A stretch of DNA of 64,000 bases. Source: Peronospora farinosa. Its lineage: Eukaryota > Oomycota > Peronosporomycetes > Peronosporales > Peronosporaceae. The stretch lies in assembly GCA_947646735.1 (NCBI GenBank), contig CANTFK010000765.1:1-64000 (forward strand). The letters run 5' to 3'. The position numbers and the translations under genes are program-made. Below the pieces are notes generated by a model that did not search any database, was not told where the DNA came from, and was given only the letters and a program-made list of their open reading frames with translations. How positions within the stretch are numbered: the first letter of the stretch is position 1; every line of letters begins with the position of its first letter. Below are positions 1 to 11,069 of the stretch, in pieces.

Positions 1-310
1 GCTAAGGACCCGTTACCGTCTTACACTAAAGGGCGTTGAGGAAGCGCTCTTAATTAACTCGTAAATATAACTCTGTTTTATTTTTGTTTTAGTTTTAATT
101 CGCAGTAAGTGCGAATATGTCCCCTAGCTCATGGGAACCACTCAATATGGAAGTCAATTTATTATTGGCTAATTATTGGGTCTGGCACCCCAATAATAAA
201 CCAATAACAAAATGACGCGCAGTATCCGCTAATCGGATACTGCCCTATGCCTACTTATGTAATTATGTATTAATCCTATAACTACTTATGTAATAGGTAG
301 ACCCATTACA
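1..310 (+). mobile_element. LTR 3' portion (edge of window)
   Basis: The stretch ends at 310 with CCCATTACA, which is the inverse of TGTAATGGG, the apparent LTR start at 63667 near the other edge. A gag-like coding remnant follows on the same strand, as expected after a 5' LTR. It contains short inverted repeats: AGTATCCG/CGGATACT at 221-241 and a TTATTGGG/CCCAATAA pair near 172-198. The start lies outside the window. LTR identity is inferred from the terminus and the downstream gag. Confidence 0.45.
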
Positions 311-369
311 TTAGTGGGTGAGATTCCCCCCAAGGAGGTAACCCCTCATGTGGGCACAGAAGCTGTTCC

Positions 370-2474
370 TTGTCTAGGCTCTTCAGCAGATCCCACGATG
401 AATCATCACCGAGCTCCCAGTACGACTCGGCCACTTCGTCTATGGTCTCGGCCCTAATGGATACCTTGGATCGGACCACCGGTGCAGCGTTGCTCGAAGC
501 ACGAATTCGCGAAGCTGGCCATATGGACACAGCAACCCCATGGGTCCAGCGCCAAGCACAGGAGGAGACGGAAGCCTGTATCCAAGGTCGCTGGGGACAA
601 AAAAGTATCAGGAAAAAATGACTGAGTCAGTTTCCCCTAGCGCGCTTCAGTCGTACTTTGATAAGGCGAAGACCAAGTTCCTTGAAGAGCAAGTCTCCAC
701 AAAATTTGCAGGGGACAGGGGACACACCACGAAGGGTCAAGGACCAGTTTACTCCAGGTCCTCCCAGCGAATTGAGCGCCTAGGACCACTAGGCGATATC
801 CCTGATGTGGACATGGAGTCTGTAGGACCAACCCATGATGAATACGACCCAGATGATTTGACGTTCCCGATGACTTCAGCGCGAGCGACTGTGGTCGCGG
901 CTACGGCAGGAGGACCTCCTACTGTTGTCCCACACATTAGAGTATCGGCCTCGTCGGATCTGAAGGAATTAGCGGAAGGGAACACGATAGAGATCGTGCC
1001 AGAAGCTGGAGCACTAAGGTAAAGATGGCTTTCCTCCGAGACCAGGCACCAGACAGCGAGAAGTGTCTCATTTTTGGGTCCCTTCTCACAGGTTCAGCTC
1101 AGAATTGGTATCTACAAGTGGGTAGAACGGTACGCGTTGATTGGATACTGCTTCTGCGAGAGTTCCAAGCACAATTTTGCGGCTTGGGGGTGTCGGTGGC
1201 CCGACAATATTATCACGCCAGAAAGAGAACCGATGAGTCACCCTTGGAATATCTGTACCGGCTGAATGTGGCGGGGCTCAGGGCCAAACTAGATAATAAG
1301 GGTGGACCCCCCAGTGTAAAGCGTGAACATGTGGACCATTACGTGGAATCCTTGGATGATCGAGAATTAGCGGATCAGCTCACCTTGCTCAGACTTTCTA
1401 AAGCAGATGACCTGGAGGAAGTCCTGCTGGCTCGACAGAGAGCGAAGACGCGTCAAGGAATGTTTTTTCGGTTCCAGCAAGTTTCGCCAGAAGGCTCCAA
1501 CCCCTCCAGACCACACCAAGAGTCAGCTGAGAAGATCCGTCCAAGTCATCCGAGCCACTTCTGAAAGTGAAAATGAACAAGGATCCAGCTCCAGTGGGTC
1601 TGAGGGAGAAGGTGACCTCAGAAGAATTTATGCGGCGGCGAGTAAGCCTTACACTGGTAGGGCGAGGAACGCAGATGACCCCCGGGACCATCAGGACCCA
1701 GACCCAGACAGAGGTCGACGCATGGCAGTGGGACATGGATCCCAAGGTCACCCGTGACAAAGTGTACCCATTGTGGATCTAAGAAGCATGTGGATCTGGA
1801 CTGTTGGAAGCGACTCGTTTGCGAGTGCTGTGGAAGGAAGGGTCACCCAGCCGACCGCTGCCTGTTTGTGTGTCGCGGTTGTGGCAAGGTTCATGATGTC
1901 GGCAAGTGCCCGATGGAAGAGTTCTACAATCTGATTCGCCAGTGGTACAACCCGAACAACCACGCGGGGCAGCTGCCCGAGGCGGCGGAGAAGATGTTAA
2001 ATTAGAACGCTCGCCAGGTTTGAATCTGGTACGAGCCGAGCGTTCTAATTGTTGCATTTATGCATTTGTGGAGAAACACCCCGTGGAAAACTTCGTTAAG
2101 GAGAAAGAATTGGTTGGAAATACATCGGACTTTTGTATTAATTCTGTTGCTGCTGTGGCCAATGCATGTATACCTGATGATTATTCCCGAGAAGAGACTA
2201 TGATGACATTGGATTTATTGCCGGAAGAATTAAGTGGATACTGTAAACACCATGCCCCATAAAGTGGTTTAAGCAAGCCGAGGCCTCTGGGAAAGTCAAC
2301 AATACTCGCGCTAATCCACTGTTTAGTTCTGGTGCCGAGATATCTATTTTAGATATCGACTTTGCTCGTAAGGCAGGCTGCCAGATTAACACAAGCGAAA
2401 AACAAGAGTGCGTGGGCATTGGAGAAGCAAATTACACCACGGAAGGGCGAACGAAGATCAAGATAACGCTGAAT
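370..2474 (+). pseudogene. Ty3/Gypsy gag-protease remnant, frameshifted
   Basis: This is a retrotransposon gag followed by the start of an aspartic protease, spread over several frames. An N-terminal gag-like piece lies at 540-1022 and a retrotransposon-gag core (AQNWY motif) at 1025-1564. A cysteine/histidine-rich zinc-knuckle cluster lies at 1754-2005. A protease-like segment lies at about 2030-2470. In the protease the usual D(S/T)GA active-site motif reads SSGA at about 2323-2334, so the catalytic Asp is lost. The coding trace stops abruptly at the start of LTR A (2475), and no RT or integrase follows on this strand. Frame changes near 1020, 1565-1750 and 2262 make it a dead copy. Confidence 0.75.
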
Positions 2475-3560
2475 TGTGGTGAAGTCGATCGAAGGATTTT
2501 TGAATAACGGTGGGAAAATGATTGGAGTGTGGACCACATACATGGAATGGATCGATATTATGGGATTATACTTGGTTACATTATAGGCGCGATCAAGTTT
2601 ATTTGATCGATCAATTGATCGCATATGATCATTACAGCCCAAGTGAAGATTACGACTACATGTCGACCTTTTATGCTCGATCATGATTGATCGGGATCGT
2701 GATTGAAGCAATTGGCATGGATATAATTTCGATCAGATCAGCATGTTTATATTTGCGATTACGATCGACAAATACGATCACGATCGACAAGGGCGATCAC
2801 GATCGACGAATACGATCACGATCGACAAGGGCGATTACGATCGACAAATGCGATCAGGATCGACATCGTAATCAAGAGTGAAATCACCGCTAAATTAGAG
2901 TGGGCCACATATCGAGATCTGATTTTTTCGGAAGGACGACGCAGCACAGAAGGCCCTGGTATACAGATAGGCAGTATCGTAGGTTTTAGTATTTGATTGG
3001 TTAACTATAAACAGAGTTTCTTTTACTTCTAAGCACGCACGGAGACTTCTCTTCTGGGTGGGATATTTTTGGCCCCCCGACAATCAAGAGCTTCTGCCAC
3101 CAGTACCTACAAGTAATATCCCTGAATTGTTTGGCCAGGGATTACAAGATCTCTCACGAACAAACTTCGCCTGCGATTGGACGCAGTATCACGTAAAGGA
3201 CAAGGCACAAGATCGCGAGACGGCTCAAGTGGTCAGAAGGTCAAGTGTATCAAGTATCTACATTTTTGGACAAGGCGATCTCAAGAGAGATCAGGGCGAC
3301 TAATACAGAGTGCCCCAAGTAACCCTCGATCTCGTGAAGATTTCCGCGCGATCGAACCCCCGAACAATCCCAACCACGGTCAAGTTCAGCATCAGCTCAA
3401 GTCCACGGAGAAGAGTGCTACCCGCCCTACCGACGGGTACACAAGGTGAGGAAGGAATTACTTTACACGGAAATGGAGTGCCCCCTCCGATAGTCGGTCG
3501 TTTGGGCGCCAGTGGGAGTCAGGTTCACATCATAAATTTTGTGAACCCCGCTCCACCACA
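2475..3560 (+). mobile_element. LTR A (Gypsy family with internal minisatellite)
   Basis: It starts TGTGGTGAAG and ends CTCCACCACA, giving a perfect 7-bp terminal inverted repeat (TGTGGTG/CACCACA). It shares several blocks with LTR C and inverted LTR B: a GGATAT-TTTTGGCCCCC block at about 3060, a GACGGGTACACAAGGTGAG block at about 3433, and the GAACCCCGCTCCACCACA end. A GATC-rich region with a 19-bp tandem repeat sits about 690 bp before its 3' end. No internal pol follows directly, so it may be a solo or recombined LTR. I see no matching 5-bp duplication at its edges. Confidence 0.6.
2756..2868 (+). repeat. 19-bp GATC-rich minisatellite in LTR A
   Basis: About six tandem copies of a 19-bp unit of the form CGATCACGATCGACAAGGG or CGATCACGATCGACGAATA. 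Each unit contains the palindrome CGATCG. The stretch upstream from 2585 is also dense in GATC. Confidence 0.85.
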
Positions 3561-3719
3561 AGTGAGGGAGTGAGTGAGAAAGGAAGGTATATCTTAGTAC
3601 GCGTTCGACCCAGTATATCCTGTCGACAGGTAAAAGAGTTACCGTGGCGACTTTTACTTTAAGAACTAGGTAAAACTAGTCCTCGGACAGCCGAGCGCCG
3701 TCGCGCAGAGTCTTGTCTC

Positions 3720-3915
3720 AAGATGATCAGGTTCCGTGGCGTCATCGCGGGTCCCTGAGGTTCGTAGTGTTCGGATTGAGCGACCTCCAGCTAGTGGTTG
3801 CCATCATGGTAAAGAAATGCCGAAGCCTCCTTGACAACACCTTCCTCCGTGGCAGCGTGCACTTGAATAAAGAGTCCGGTGTCCAAAGCGATATTCGCCA
3901 GTCGATCCGCCATTA
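3720..3915 (-). pseudogene. RNase H C-terminal fragment of a retroelement
   Basis: The minus strand, starting where LTR B ends, encodes an ADRLAN-type RNase H C-terminal helix followed by a stretch ending HDGNHW. This resembles the tail of the extra RNase H in oomycete and plant Gypsy elements. It is short, has no other domain, and is cut at LTR B. The assignment rests mainly on the ADRLAN motif. It is probably the target into which the LTR B element inserted. Confidence 0.45.
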
Positions 3916-4912
3916 TGTGGTGGAGTGGATTCTCAAACAACGTAAGAGAACCACAAACACACACAGCTACGGACTGCCGACTTACGGAGGGGGTACCCCG
4001 ATACCGTGTCGCGTCAACCTTGGGTCTCACCTTGTGTACCCGTCGGCTTGGCTGGTCTTAATCCTCGTTAGACGCAGAAGACTTATAGACTTGGTTCTTA
4101 TATGGAGGGACTTGGGGGCCCAGGAGTGGATATACTTCACTCGGGCCCGGGGTTTCTTGGGCTCAATCGACTGTGTCGAGAGCAATGCACCTGGTACTAT
4201 GTACCCCTTTCGGTGTATAACTGTGTCTTGGTCCTTGGACCTCTCTCTCTTGTCCCCCGTAGGGAAACCGCTTCCTGTAGCGGGTGTTGGGTGTTTTGAC
4301 AATTACTTGACACTATCCTGAGTTCAACTTGCGTAGCTTGAGCCGTCTAACACCTGCTGACGTTTGGGGGTCAAAGGATATTCCGCCCGGAGAGGTGGAG
4401 CGACGTGGAAGCTAAGAGGAGTCGCTTGGAGCTGCCACGTGTAAAGCAAATTCGAGTGTGTTTATTTATCTTATTCTCTTTATGCTTTTCTTGCCTAACC
4501 CTAACCCTTTGATCTAGATAGTGCCACGTGTCGACTCTTAGAGGAAGAACTGGCTCCCTGGTACCTGTACTTTCTATAATCTTCGAGATTCCGTGTACCA
4601 TTTCTGCACCCTCGGGCATTGGGCCCTAGTACCCTGGGCCCTGGGCCCCGGTACCCCCGTACCCTAGTACCCTGGTACCTGGGCTCCGTTACCCTGGTAT
4701 TCTGTGCCTCGTTACCCTGGTACCCTGGTACCCGGGCCCTGGAACCTGTACCCTGTACCCTGTACCCTGGTACCCTGGACCCTGTACCCTGGTACCCTGG
4801 TACCCGGTACCCTGGGCCCCGGTACCCTGGTCCCCTCACAATACTTCGCAATCTCTTTTGTGCTGCCGCACTCTCGAATATAATAACTTGACCCATTTGT
4901 AAATGTATAACA
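3916..4912 (-). mobile_element. LTR B, 3' LTR of the minus-strand chromodomain element
   Basis: Read on the minus strand, it ends CCACTCCACCACA at 3916. It carries the same GACGGGTACACAAGGTGAG and CCCGCTA-GGAAGCGG blocks as LTRs A and C. It lies directly downstream of the chromodomain end of pol, with a purine-rich stretch just before it, as a 3' LTR should. Its 5' boundary (about 4912, TGTTATAC) is approximate because the terminal TGTGGTG seen in A and C is not present there. A GGTACCC-rich tandem array sits 702 bp before its 3' end. Confidence 0.55.
4618..4838 (-). repeat. GGTACCCTGG-type simple minisatellite in LTR B
   Basis: A 220-bp array of 7-9 bp units (TACCCTG, TACCCTGG, TACCCTGGG) with many GGTACC palindromes. 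It occupies the place within LTR B that the 19-bp array holds in LTR A and the 20-bp array holds in LTR C. Confidence 0.85.
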
Positions 4913-4965
4913 AATACCGCCTCCTTCTTGCATCATCTTGGACTTTCCAAGATGAACTCTCCCCA

Positions 4966-7650
4966 CTACTCCCCATGACTCTGCATTGCCTCGAATCGGT
5001 TCCGAGTAGCCTGCCTGCGCTCATAGTCCCTAAGCAATCCTCCGCAGTTGAGATTCACCTCATCCACCCATGAAGGGTCAGGATACTCTTTCCATTGTAC
5101 CAGGTATTCACACTGGATCCGTCCGTACCGAGTTTTCCTTCCCATACGTTTGTCTGGAAATTTTTCCACTTCGTATTCGTCATCTTCCAATTCCGCGACC
5201 TAACCCTATCTTCTGGCAATAGATCTTCATCAAAATCCATCCGGTTCGCTTCGTCTACCACCAACACCGTATCTGGTCTATCCGGGTATTGCCGGACCAG
5301 CTTCAATTTTGAAACGTGTACCACTGAGTATATACGGTAGTCTGTTCCACTGATGTCTAAACGAACGGCATAGTCACCCACCAGTTCTCTCACTCGGAAC
5401 GGCCCGTGCTATAGATGTGCCAGCTTTCGAGCATACCCCTCCTTGACCCGGTCCAAGTATAACCAGACTTGGGACTCTACCTCAATATGACCATGAACCA
5501 CCTCCTCATTGTGGACCTGGGCTCTACTTTCCATCGTAGATCGTAATAATTCGTTGGCCTGCTCTCTCGCTCTGCGATACTGACGTTGCACGCTATATCG
5601 CCATCGACGGGGTTCACATTCACGCCGCTTTGTGCTGCCCAACGGTATGGTGGCTTCTAAATTAATTCGGGCGTCCTAGCCATGTGCCAAGAAGAATGGC
5701 ATTTCCTTTCGGATCCGATCCTGTGCCGTATTCAACGCGAAAGTGAGCCTTTCTGCATAGGCATCCCAGTCCTTCTGATCCACCTCTGACACATACATTT
5801 TGATGGACCGTGTAATGATCTGTACCATGTGCCATTGGCCTGTGGTCGATACGCCATAGTAGCCCGCTGTTTCTGCCCAATTATGCAGTTGAAAGCACGA
5901 AAGAAATCTGACATGAAACTGGGTTCTCTGTCGCGCCGGATCGCCTCACTGGCCCCAGACCGGCGAAACACGCACTCTTCGTATCCTTCTGCCACGGTTT
6001 GGGCCTACCTCGACGAGTTAGCCTTGGCAATTACATATCCCGTAAACAGGTCCACCCATATCAACATCTCTGTATTACCCATGAACGACTTGGCCAAAGA
6101 TGGGATATGGTCCATCGCGATAACTTGGAACGGGTAGGTAGCTTGAATGTTCCCTGGACTTCTCCCTCGTAAGGTGAGGCCACCTGTGCCAGTCTCACAG
6201 TCTACGCAAGTGCCAACATAGCGCTGAACACTCCGGAATAAGCCTTTTTAATAGAAATGTTTCCGGATCCGTTGGTATGTACGGCCAATTCCCTGGTGTC
6301 CCCCTTCTAGACTCGTATGGTAGTGGTGTAGAAAGTCTTGTTGTAGACTTTCAGGTATAACTAGCCGAATCAACCCATCACGGTCCTCGTCTACTGTTCC
6401 CTGGTAAGGGCAGTACAGAAGAAGATCGTCATCATCCAAAGCGTAGTTCATCTCAATCTTTCCACACGTAAATGCCACCTCTGCCGATAGACTACCCCAG
6501 TTGCCCCGTAGGTAAATCTTCAAATCACGTATCCACATCTCTTCATCTTGTGTTGCTGCAATTCGTTCGATCCTTATCCGTTGCACCACTTCCTCTTGCA
6601 AGACTTCCGTCGGTATTCTGGATAGGGCCCGGGATCTCGTAACAGCTGTAACTCGCAATGCATGGTTCTGGTCCTTGGGTATTAAAAGCTCAGGTAGACG
6701 GTTAATTGCTTCGAGGTCCTTGAACTCTTCTTCCGGCACTATATCGACACCCTGTTGCTGGTGCAAAGCCACGTTAGCAAGTCGGTCTGCACTTTGGTTC
6801 CATTCGCGCTTCATGTGTAGAAACTCGTGAACGGGCCAGGACCTGAGTTTTTCCAGGACCTTCGCCCGTCGTACTGTCAGGCACTGCGCCTTACACTCGA
6901 TTTCTCCTCGCATCTGTCGCACGACCAGGTTAGAATATCCACACACTACCAGACGTCTACGCTTCAGGTTCTCCAGTAGAAGAAAGCATAACAATAGGCC
7001 TTCATACTCTGCCTCATTTACTGTCGCTTCAGTCAAATATCGGGAAGCAGCGGCTACCACCGTCCATTTTGGGAGTTGCCACACGATAGCACTGCAGGCC
7101 CCTCCTCCACCCTTAACTCGTGCAGACCCATCAAAACTGACCACATAGAGGCTTTCCTCGGGCTCAACCGTAGGGGGAACCACCGTGATAGTTTGGCGGG
7201 GGTGTTTCCTAGGGGTAATTGAAGACAAGATAGAGTCCACGTTTTCGCGAGGAGTTATGTTGGCTGCCAATGCCCCCAGTATTTCATCCTCGCCCCGCTT
7301 ACACTTGACCACTTCTAACGTCCATTGATACAGGAGTGCATCCCAGTTTCCAAGGCGACCTTGTAGACCAGGTGACCGGACCAACCACGCCAGTGTTGAG
7401 TGTCGGGTCAAGACCTTGATAGGTCGGGTGACCAGTGACGTGTAGCAAAGGTCTAGTATTCGCAATAGCGCCAACACTTCCTTGTACACCAGCCCATAGT
7501 TGATCTCGTTTGGCTTCAAAGTCCGACTCGTGAAAGTGACCGGCATATGCACCCCCATACTCCTGCGCCAGGGATGCCGAGATGGCCCACTTACTGGCAT
7601 AAACGATGATGACCGGTTCTCAGCCAGAATCAAAAATGGCGGAGGATTGG
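4966..7650 (-). pseudogene. Ty3/Gypsy pol remnant: RNase H, second RNase H, integrase, chromodomain
   Basis: Minus strand, in order: a 461-aa open stretch (7633-6248) holding an RT-linked RNase H (about residues 30-110), then a second archaeal/plant-type RNase H (about 163-290), then an integrase zinc-binding start ending HQGIGRTY. Integrase core pieces follow (5995-5662; REPSFMSDFF and MAYRPQANGT), then the integrase C-terminus (HVSKLKLV, 5393-5200) and a chromodomain (LVQWKEYP, about 5110). In the second RNase H, DGS (168-170), Glu (about 207) and Asp (283) are present, but the third acidic position is Tyr (residue 233). RT, protease and gag are missing upstream, and several frame breaks follow 6248. 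An extra RNase H in Gypsy-type elements is known from oomycetes and plants. Confidence 0.8.
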
Positions 7651-7805
7651 GGCGGTGGCGATTTTATTTTTAAATATCGCAAAGGCCACCTGCACCCGAG
7701 TCCATCGGTATTCCTCCTGGTCACTCCTCTGGGTGTCCTCAGTCCCACTCACCCGGCGTCGTAACACGTAATAATCCACTTCTCTTAGCTCATACAATAT
7801 GGACG

Positions 7806-9145
7806 TGTGGTGAAGTGCTAATTTTGTGATATGGAGGTCCCGGACTCCAGTTGGATTCAGAGTATAGGCCGTGGGTCAGGGACAGGGAACCAGAGAGACA
7901 GGGGCCTCAAAGGGGAGCGACCGTTGGTGGAGGACAATCCGCAGGATCCGCCAAAGAAAAATCAGTACCAGGGTACCGGTTAACCGGTACCAAAGGGAGT
8001 TGATCATGGCCGCTCATTGATCGACCTGGCCCCTCGTTGGTAGACCCGGGTCCCTCATCGGTCGACCTGGGTCCCTCGTTGGTCGACCCGGTCCCTCATT
8101 AATAGACCTGGGTCCCTCATTGGTAGACCTGGTACCTCGTCGGTCGACCCAGTCCCTCGTTGGTCGACCCGGTCCCTCATCGGTCGACCCAGTCCCTCAT
8201 TGGTCGACCCGGTCCCTCATCGGTCGACCCGGTCCCTCATCGGTCGACCCAGTCCCTCATTGGTCGACCCGGTCCCTCATCGGTCGACCCGGTCCCTCAT
8301 CGGTCGACCCAGTCCCTCGTTGGTCGAACCGGTCCCTCATCGGTCGACCCGGTCCCTCGTTGGTTGACTTGGGTCCCTCATTGGTTGACCTGGGTCCCTC
8401 ATTGGTCGACCCGGTCCCTCGTCGGTCGACCTCGACCCCTCGGGGTTCAGCGACTCCGGACCAGTTAATACAAGGATCAGACCAGTCGACGCAAGGAATT
8501 AGAGCTTCAGGCAAGGATAGAGTAAAGGAGGTAAAAGGATAGGACCATATTAAATACTACTCAATTTGCGATCTACGTGGCACGACTCCGTCACCCAAGA
8601 AGGACTTGTTCTAAGTTACTCACTGTTCCGGGAAGGGATATATTTTGGCCCCCGTCGAAGACAGTTGCGTAGCGAAGTTCAAAAGCGAATAGAGCTCCAG
8701 GATATATTTGGCCTGTGAGCTCGTTCGAGTAGCAACACCCCCCAAGACCCGCTATCGGAAGCGGTCTCCCTCACCTCAAGGTCCGGGAGCAACGTAAAGG
8801 TCAGGTGGTTAATACCCCTGAAACAAGAAGGAAAAGGCCAGGGACGACAAGCGACCCTGAAGAATTTGGCTCTAGTCCACTCTCGACAAGGTCGATCGAG
8901 TGGCCACCTACCGGCCCACCGAGTGAAGCATATCCACTCGAGGCCCCCCCAGGTCTACCTCCCTCAAGGCAGAAATCTACATCCTCACCAAGTCTTCCGA
9001 AGAGTGCAACCCGCCAGCCGACGGGTACACAAGGTGAGAGAAGGTCCATACGCGGCATCGGGGTAACCCCTCCGACAGTCGGCAGTCCGGCACAGTGAGT
9101 GGTTTGGGGTCTCATCATACAATTTTGAGAACCCACTCCACCACA
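7806..9145 (+). mobile_element. LTR C (Gypsy family with 20-bp minisatellite)
   Basis: It starts TGTGGTGAAG at 7806 and ends CTCCACCACA at 9145, a perfect 7-bp inverted terminus. One base later comes TGGTGCGCGTGCCCGG (from 9147), which has the look and position of a tRNA primer-binding site. It shares terminal and internal blocks with LTRs A and B, including the TATTTTGGCCCCC block near 8640 and the GACGGGTACACAAGGTGAG block near 9020. Its minisatellite ends about 705 bp before the 3' terminus. It appears to be a 5' LTR whose element is cut at about 9398. Confidence 0.65.
8012..8440 (+). repeat. 20-bp GGTCGACCCGGTCCCTCATC minisatellite in LTR C
   Basis: About 21 tandem copies of a 20-bp unit centred on the palindrome GGTCGACC, with small variations (TC/CT swaps, occasional 21-22 bp units). 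Because 20 is not a multiple of three, it gives long artificial open frames on both strands. These are not genes. Confidence 0.92.
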
Positions 9146-9146
9146 A

Positions 9147-9398
9147 TGGTGCGCGTGCCCGGATCTTCGGAAGACGCGGGATTTCACCGCGAGTCCCAAG
9201 ATGATAAAGATGTTCATGTCAAGAAGGAGCACAAGACCGAAGAGTCACGGGAAGACCGATCGCCAGTGACTCAAGAAGAAACAAACAAAGGATCGAAGGA
9301 CCGACCGGGCCTTGGGAGGGGCCCGGTCAACATGGTCGAGGTTGAATTCATTGAAGAAAAACCTAAATATCCTCCCTATGTCCTCGTTGAGGACACCT
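9147..9398 (+). pseudogene. Primer-binding site and gag 5' stub after LTR C
   Basis: An open frame begins at an ATG overlapping the putative primer-binding site. It encodes a very charged, Lys/Glu/Asp-rich stretch to about 9398, where it meets the truncated 3' end of the minus-strand element at 9398-14,044. The open frame alone does not prove a gag, but its position after LTR and primer site supports it. Only the first 80 or so residues remain. Confidence 0.4.
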
Positions 9399-11066
9399 TG
9401 GGTCTTTAAACTCCTCACTGCCAAGAGCATGTAGCAACGCTATACAGTGATCATCTCTAGCATACGCCGTACGAATGAGATCTGTGATAGAAGACGACAA
9501 CGTCGTCACATGAGCAAGCTCATAATCAGGTCTGCGTGACAACGCATTAGCCAAAGCATTTTGCTTGCCCGGCTTATATTTCACCTCAAAATTATATTCG
9601 GCAAAGAATGACAGCCATCTGGCCATTCTCTGCGAGAGATGCGGCGACTGAGTCGCAGTGCGTAACGATGCATGATCGGTATAAATCACAAAAGGCTTTG
9701 AGCCCAGCAGATGAACTCTGAATTTGACCAGGGCATACTTCATCGCAAGTAGCTCTTTGTCATGAACTGGATAGTTCTTTTCTGCAGCTTTCAGCTGGCG
9801 AGATTCAAAATCGATTACACGCTCACGGCCTTTATCATCTGATTGTAACAGAGCACTGCCAATGGCAAAGTCCGATGCGTCACAGACGACGCTAAACGGT
9901 CGGTCAGGGTCTGGAAAGGCCAAAATAGGAGCATGTAGAAGGCTCGCCTTCACCGCTTGAAAAGCATCTTCGTGTTCGGCATGCCAACACCATTCCACAT
10001 CCTTTTTAAGGAGATTGGATAACGGCCGAGCCATATCAGCGTAATTCTCGCTATACTTGTGTAAGTAATTGGCAAGGCCAAGCCATTTACGCAAGTCCTT
10101 TTGAGACTGTGGAACAGGCCAATCTACTATGGCTTTGACTTTGGCGGGATCCGCTCGTAGGCCCCGCTTCCCAATGAAGCACCCTAATAAGGGAATCTCT
10201 TCGGCCCCGAAGATGCACTTAGATGCATTAGCATAGAATTTATTAGTGCGCATGCACTCGAGCACTGCTCGTAAATGAACAATATGGTTCTCAATATCTG
10301 ACCGCCCATGTTCAGCTCGGCTATGGACAAAAATGTCATCAAAGTACGTCTGTTCATAACTTCGATGGGGTCGAAACAATTGCGTCACCAACCGGTTAAA
10401 CGTAGCCGGAGCATTAGATAGCCCCTGGGGCATCACTAACCACTCCCAGAGCATACCGCTCGGAGTACTAACAACAGTAAGCGGAATATCGCTAGCTCGC
10501 ATGAGCAATTGGTAATAACCATCGACTAAGTCGAGAGCACTGTACATGGTACAACCGACCATATTGTTCTGAAGAACATCCTTTCTAGGTATCGGTGTCT
10601 GTGCAGGTATAGTGGCCGCATTGAGCTTATTATAAGCATGAACAATACGCCACTTACCCTTCGGCTTCTTAACACAGAAAGTGGGTGTCGAGTGCAGGGA
10701 TTTACTCTCACGCACCATGCCCGCCGCGTGCTTTGCACGAAAGAACTCGTCAATGAAGTCACACTGTTCTTTGGGTAAAGGCCACTGCCGTGTTACACAG
10801 TATTTGGTTCCGGGAACCAAGTCAATTTCATGACGTACGCCCCTATCAGGTGGTAGAACCGACGGTGGATCATGACACACCACGTCCTGGAATTTCTTTA
10901 CCAAAGGATAGTAGGGATCTGAAGGGTTTTTCAGAATAGATGCCCCACTACGTGCACTTAGTGCTGCTTTGGTATCTTCAAGGACTGTCTCATCGACAAG
11001 CGAGGATGAGTTTAACTCGAGGTTAGGTCGAATGACTACCATATCGGATAGAGCACCTGCCTTCAA
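9363..11066 (-). pseudogene. Gypsy reverse transcriptase-RNase H (truncated pol)
   Basis: The 567-residue open stretch holds a Ty3/Gypsy reverse transcriptase. Visible motifs are [12 protein letters not shown], the palm motif YFDD followed by IFVHS, the thumb region with [14 protein letters not shown], and an RNase H beginning [13 protein letters not shown] with a later YTDHASL. The catalytic YxDD motif is intact. The last dozen residues read into unrelated sequence, so the true end is about 9398 and the integrase is missing. Upstream, a TAG at 11070-11072 separates it from the linker in the same frame. Confidence 0.85.
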
Positions 11067-11069
11067 GGC

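Noticed and set aside
2475..3565. 5-bp target-site duplication around LTR A
   Set aside because: The five bases before 2475 and after 3560 do not match, so a simple solo-LTR insertion is not supported.
3713..4321. 202-codon open frame on the plus strand
   Set aside because: It overlaps minus-strand LTR B and an RNase H fragment; composition is not protein-like and no domain is visible.
4494..4513. CCTAACCCTAACCC, telomere-like
   Set aside because: Only about two units, inside LTR B, and not the TTTAGGG type expected for oomycetes; chance or LTR sequence is more likely than an interstitial telomere.
8120..8542. Long open frames on both strands with a 20-residue repeat
   Set aside because: They are produced by the 20-bp minisatellite in LTR C; period 20 shifts frame every unit, giving open reading in several frames with no protein-like composition.
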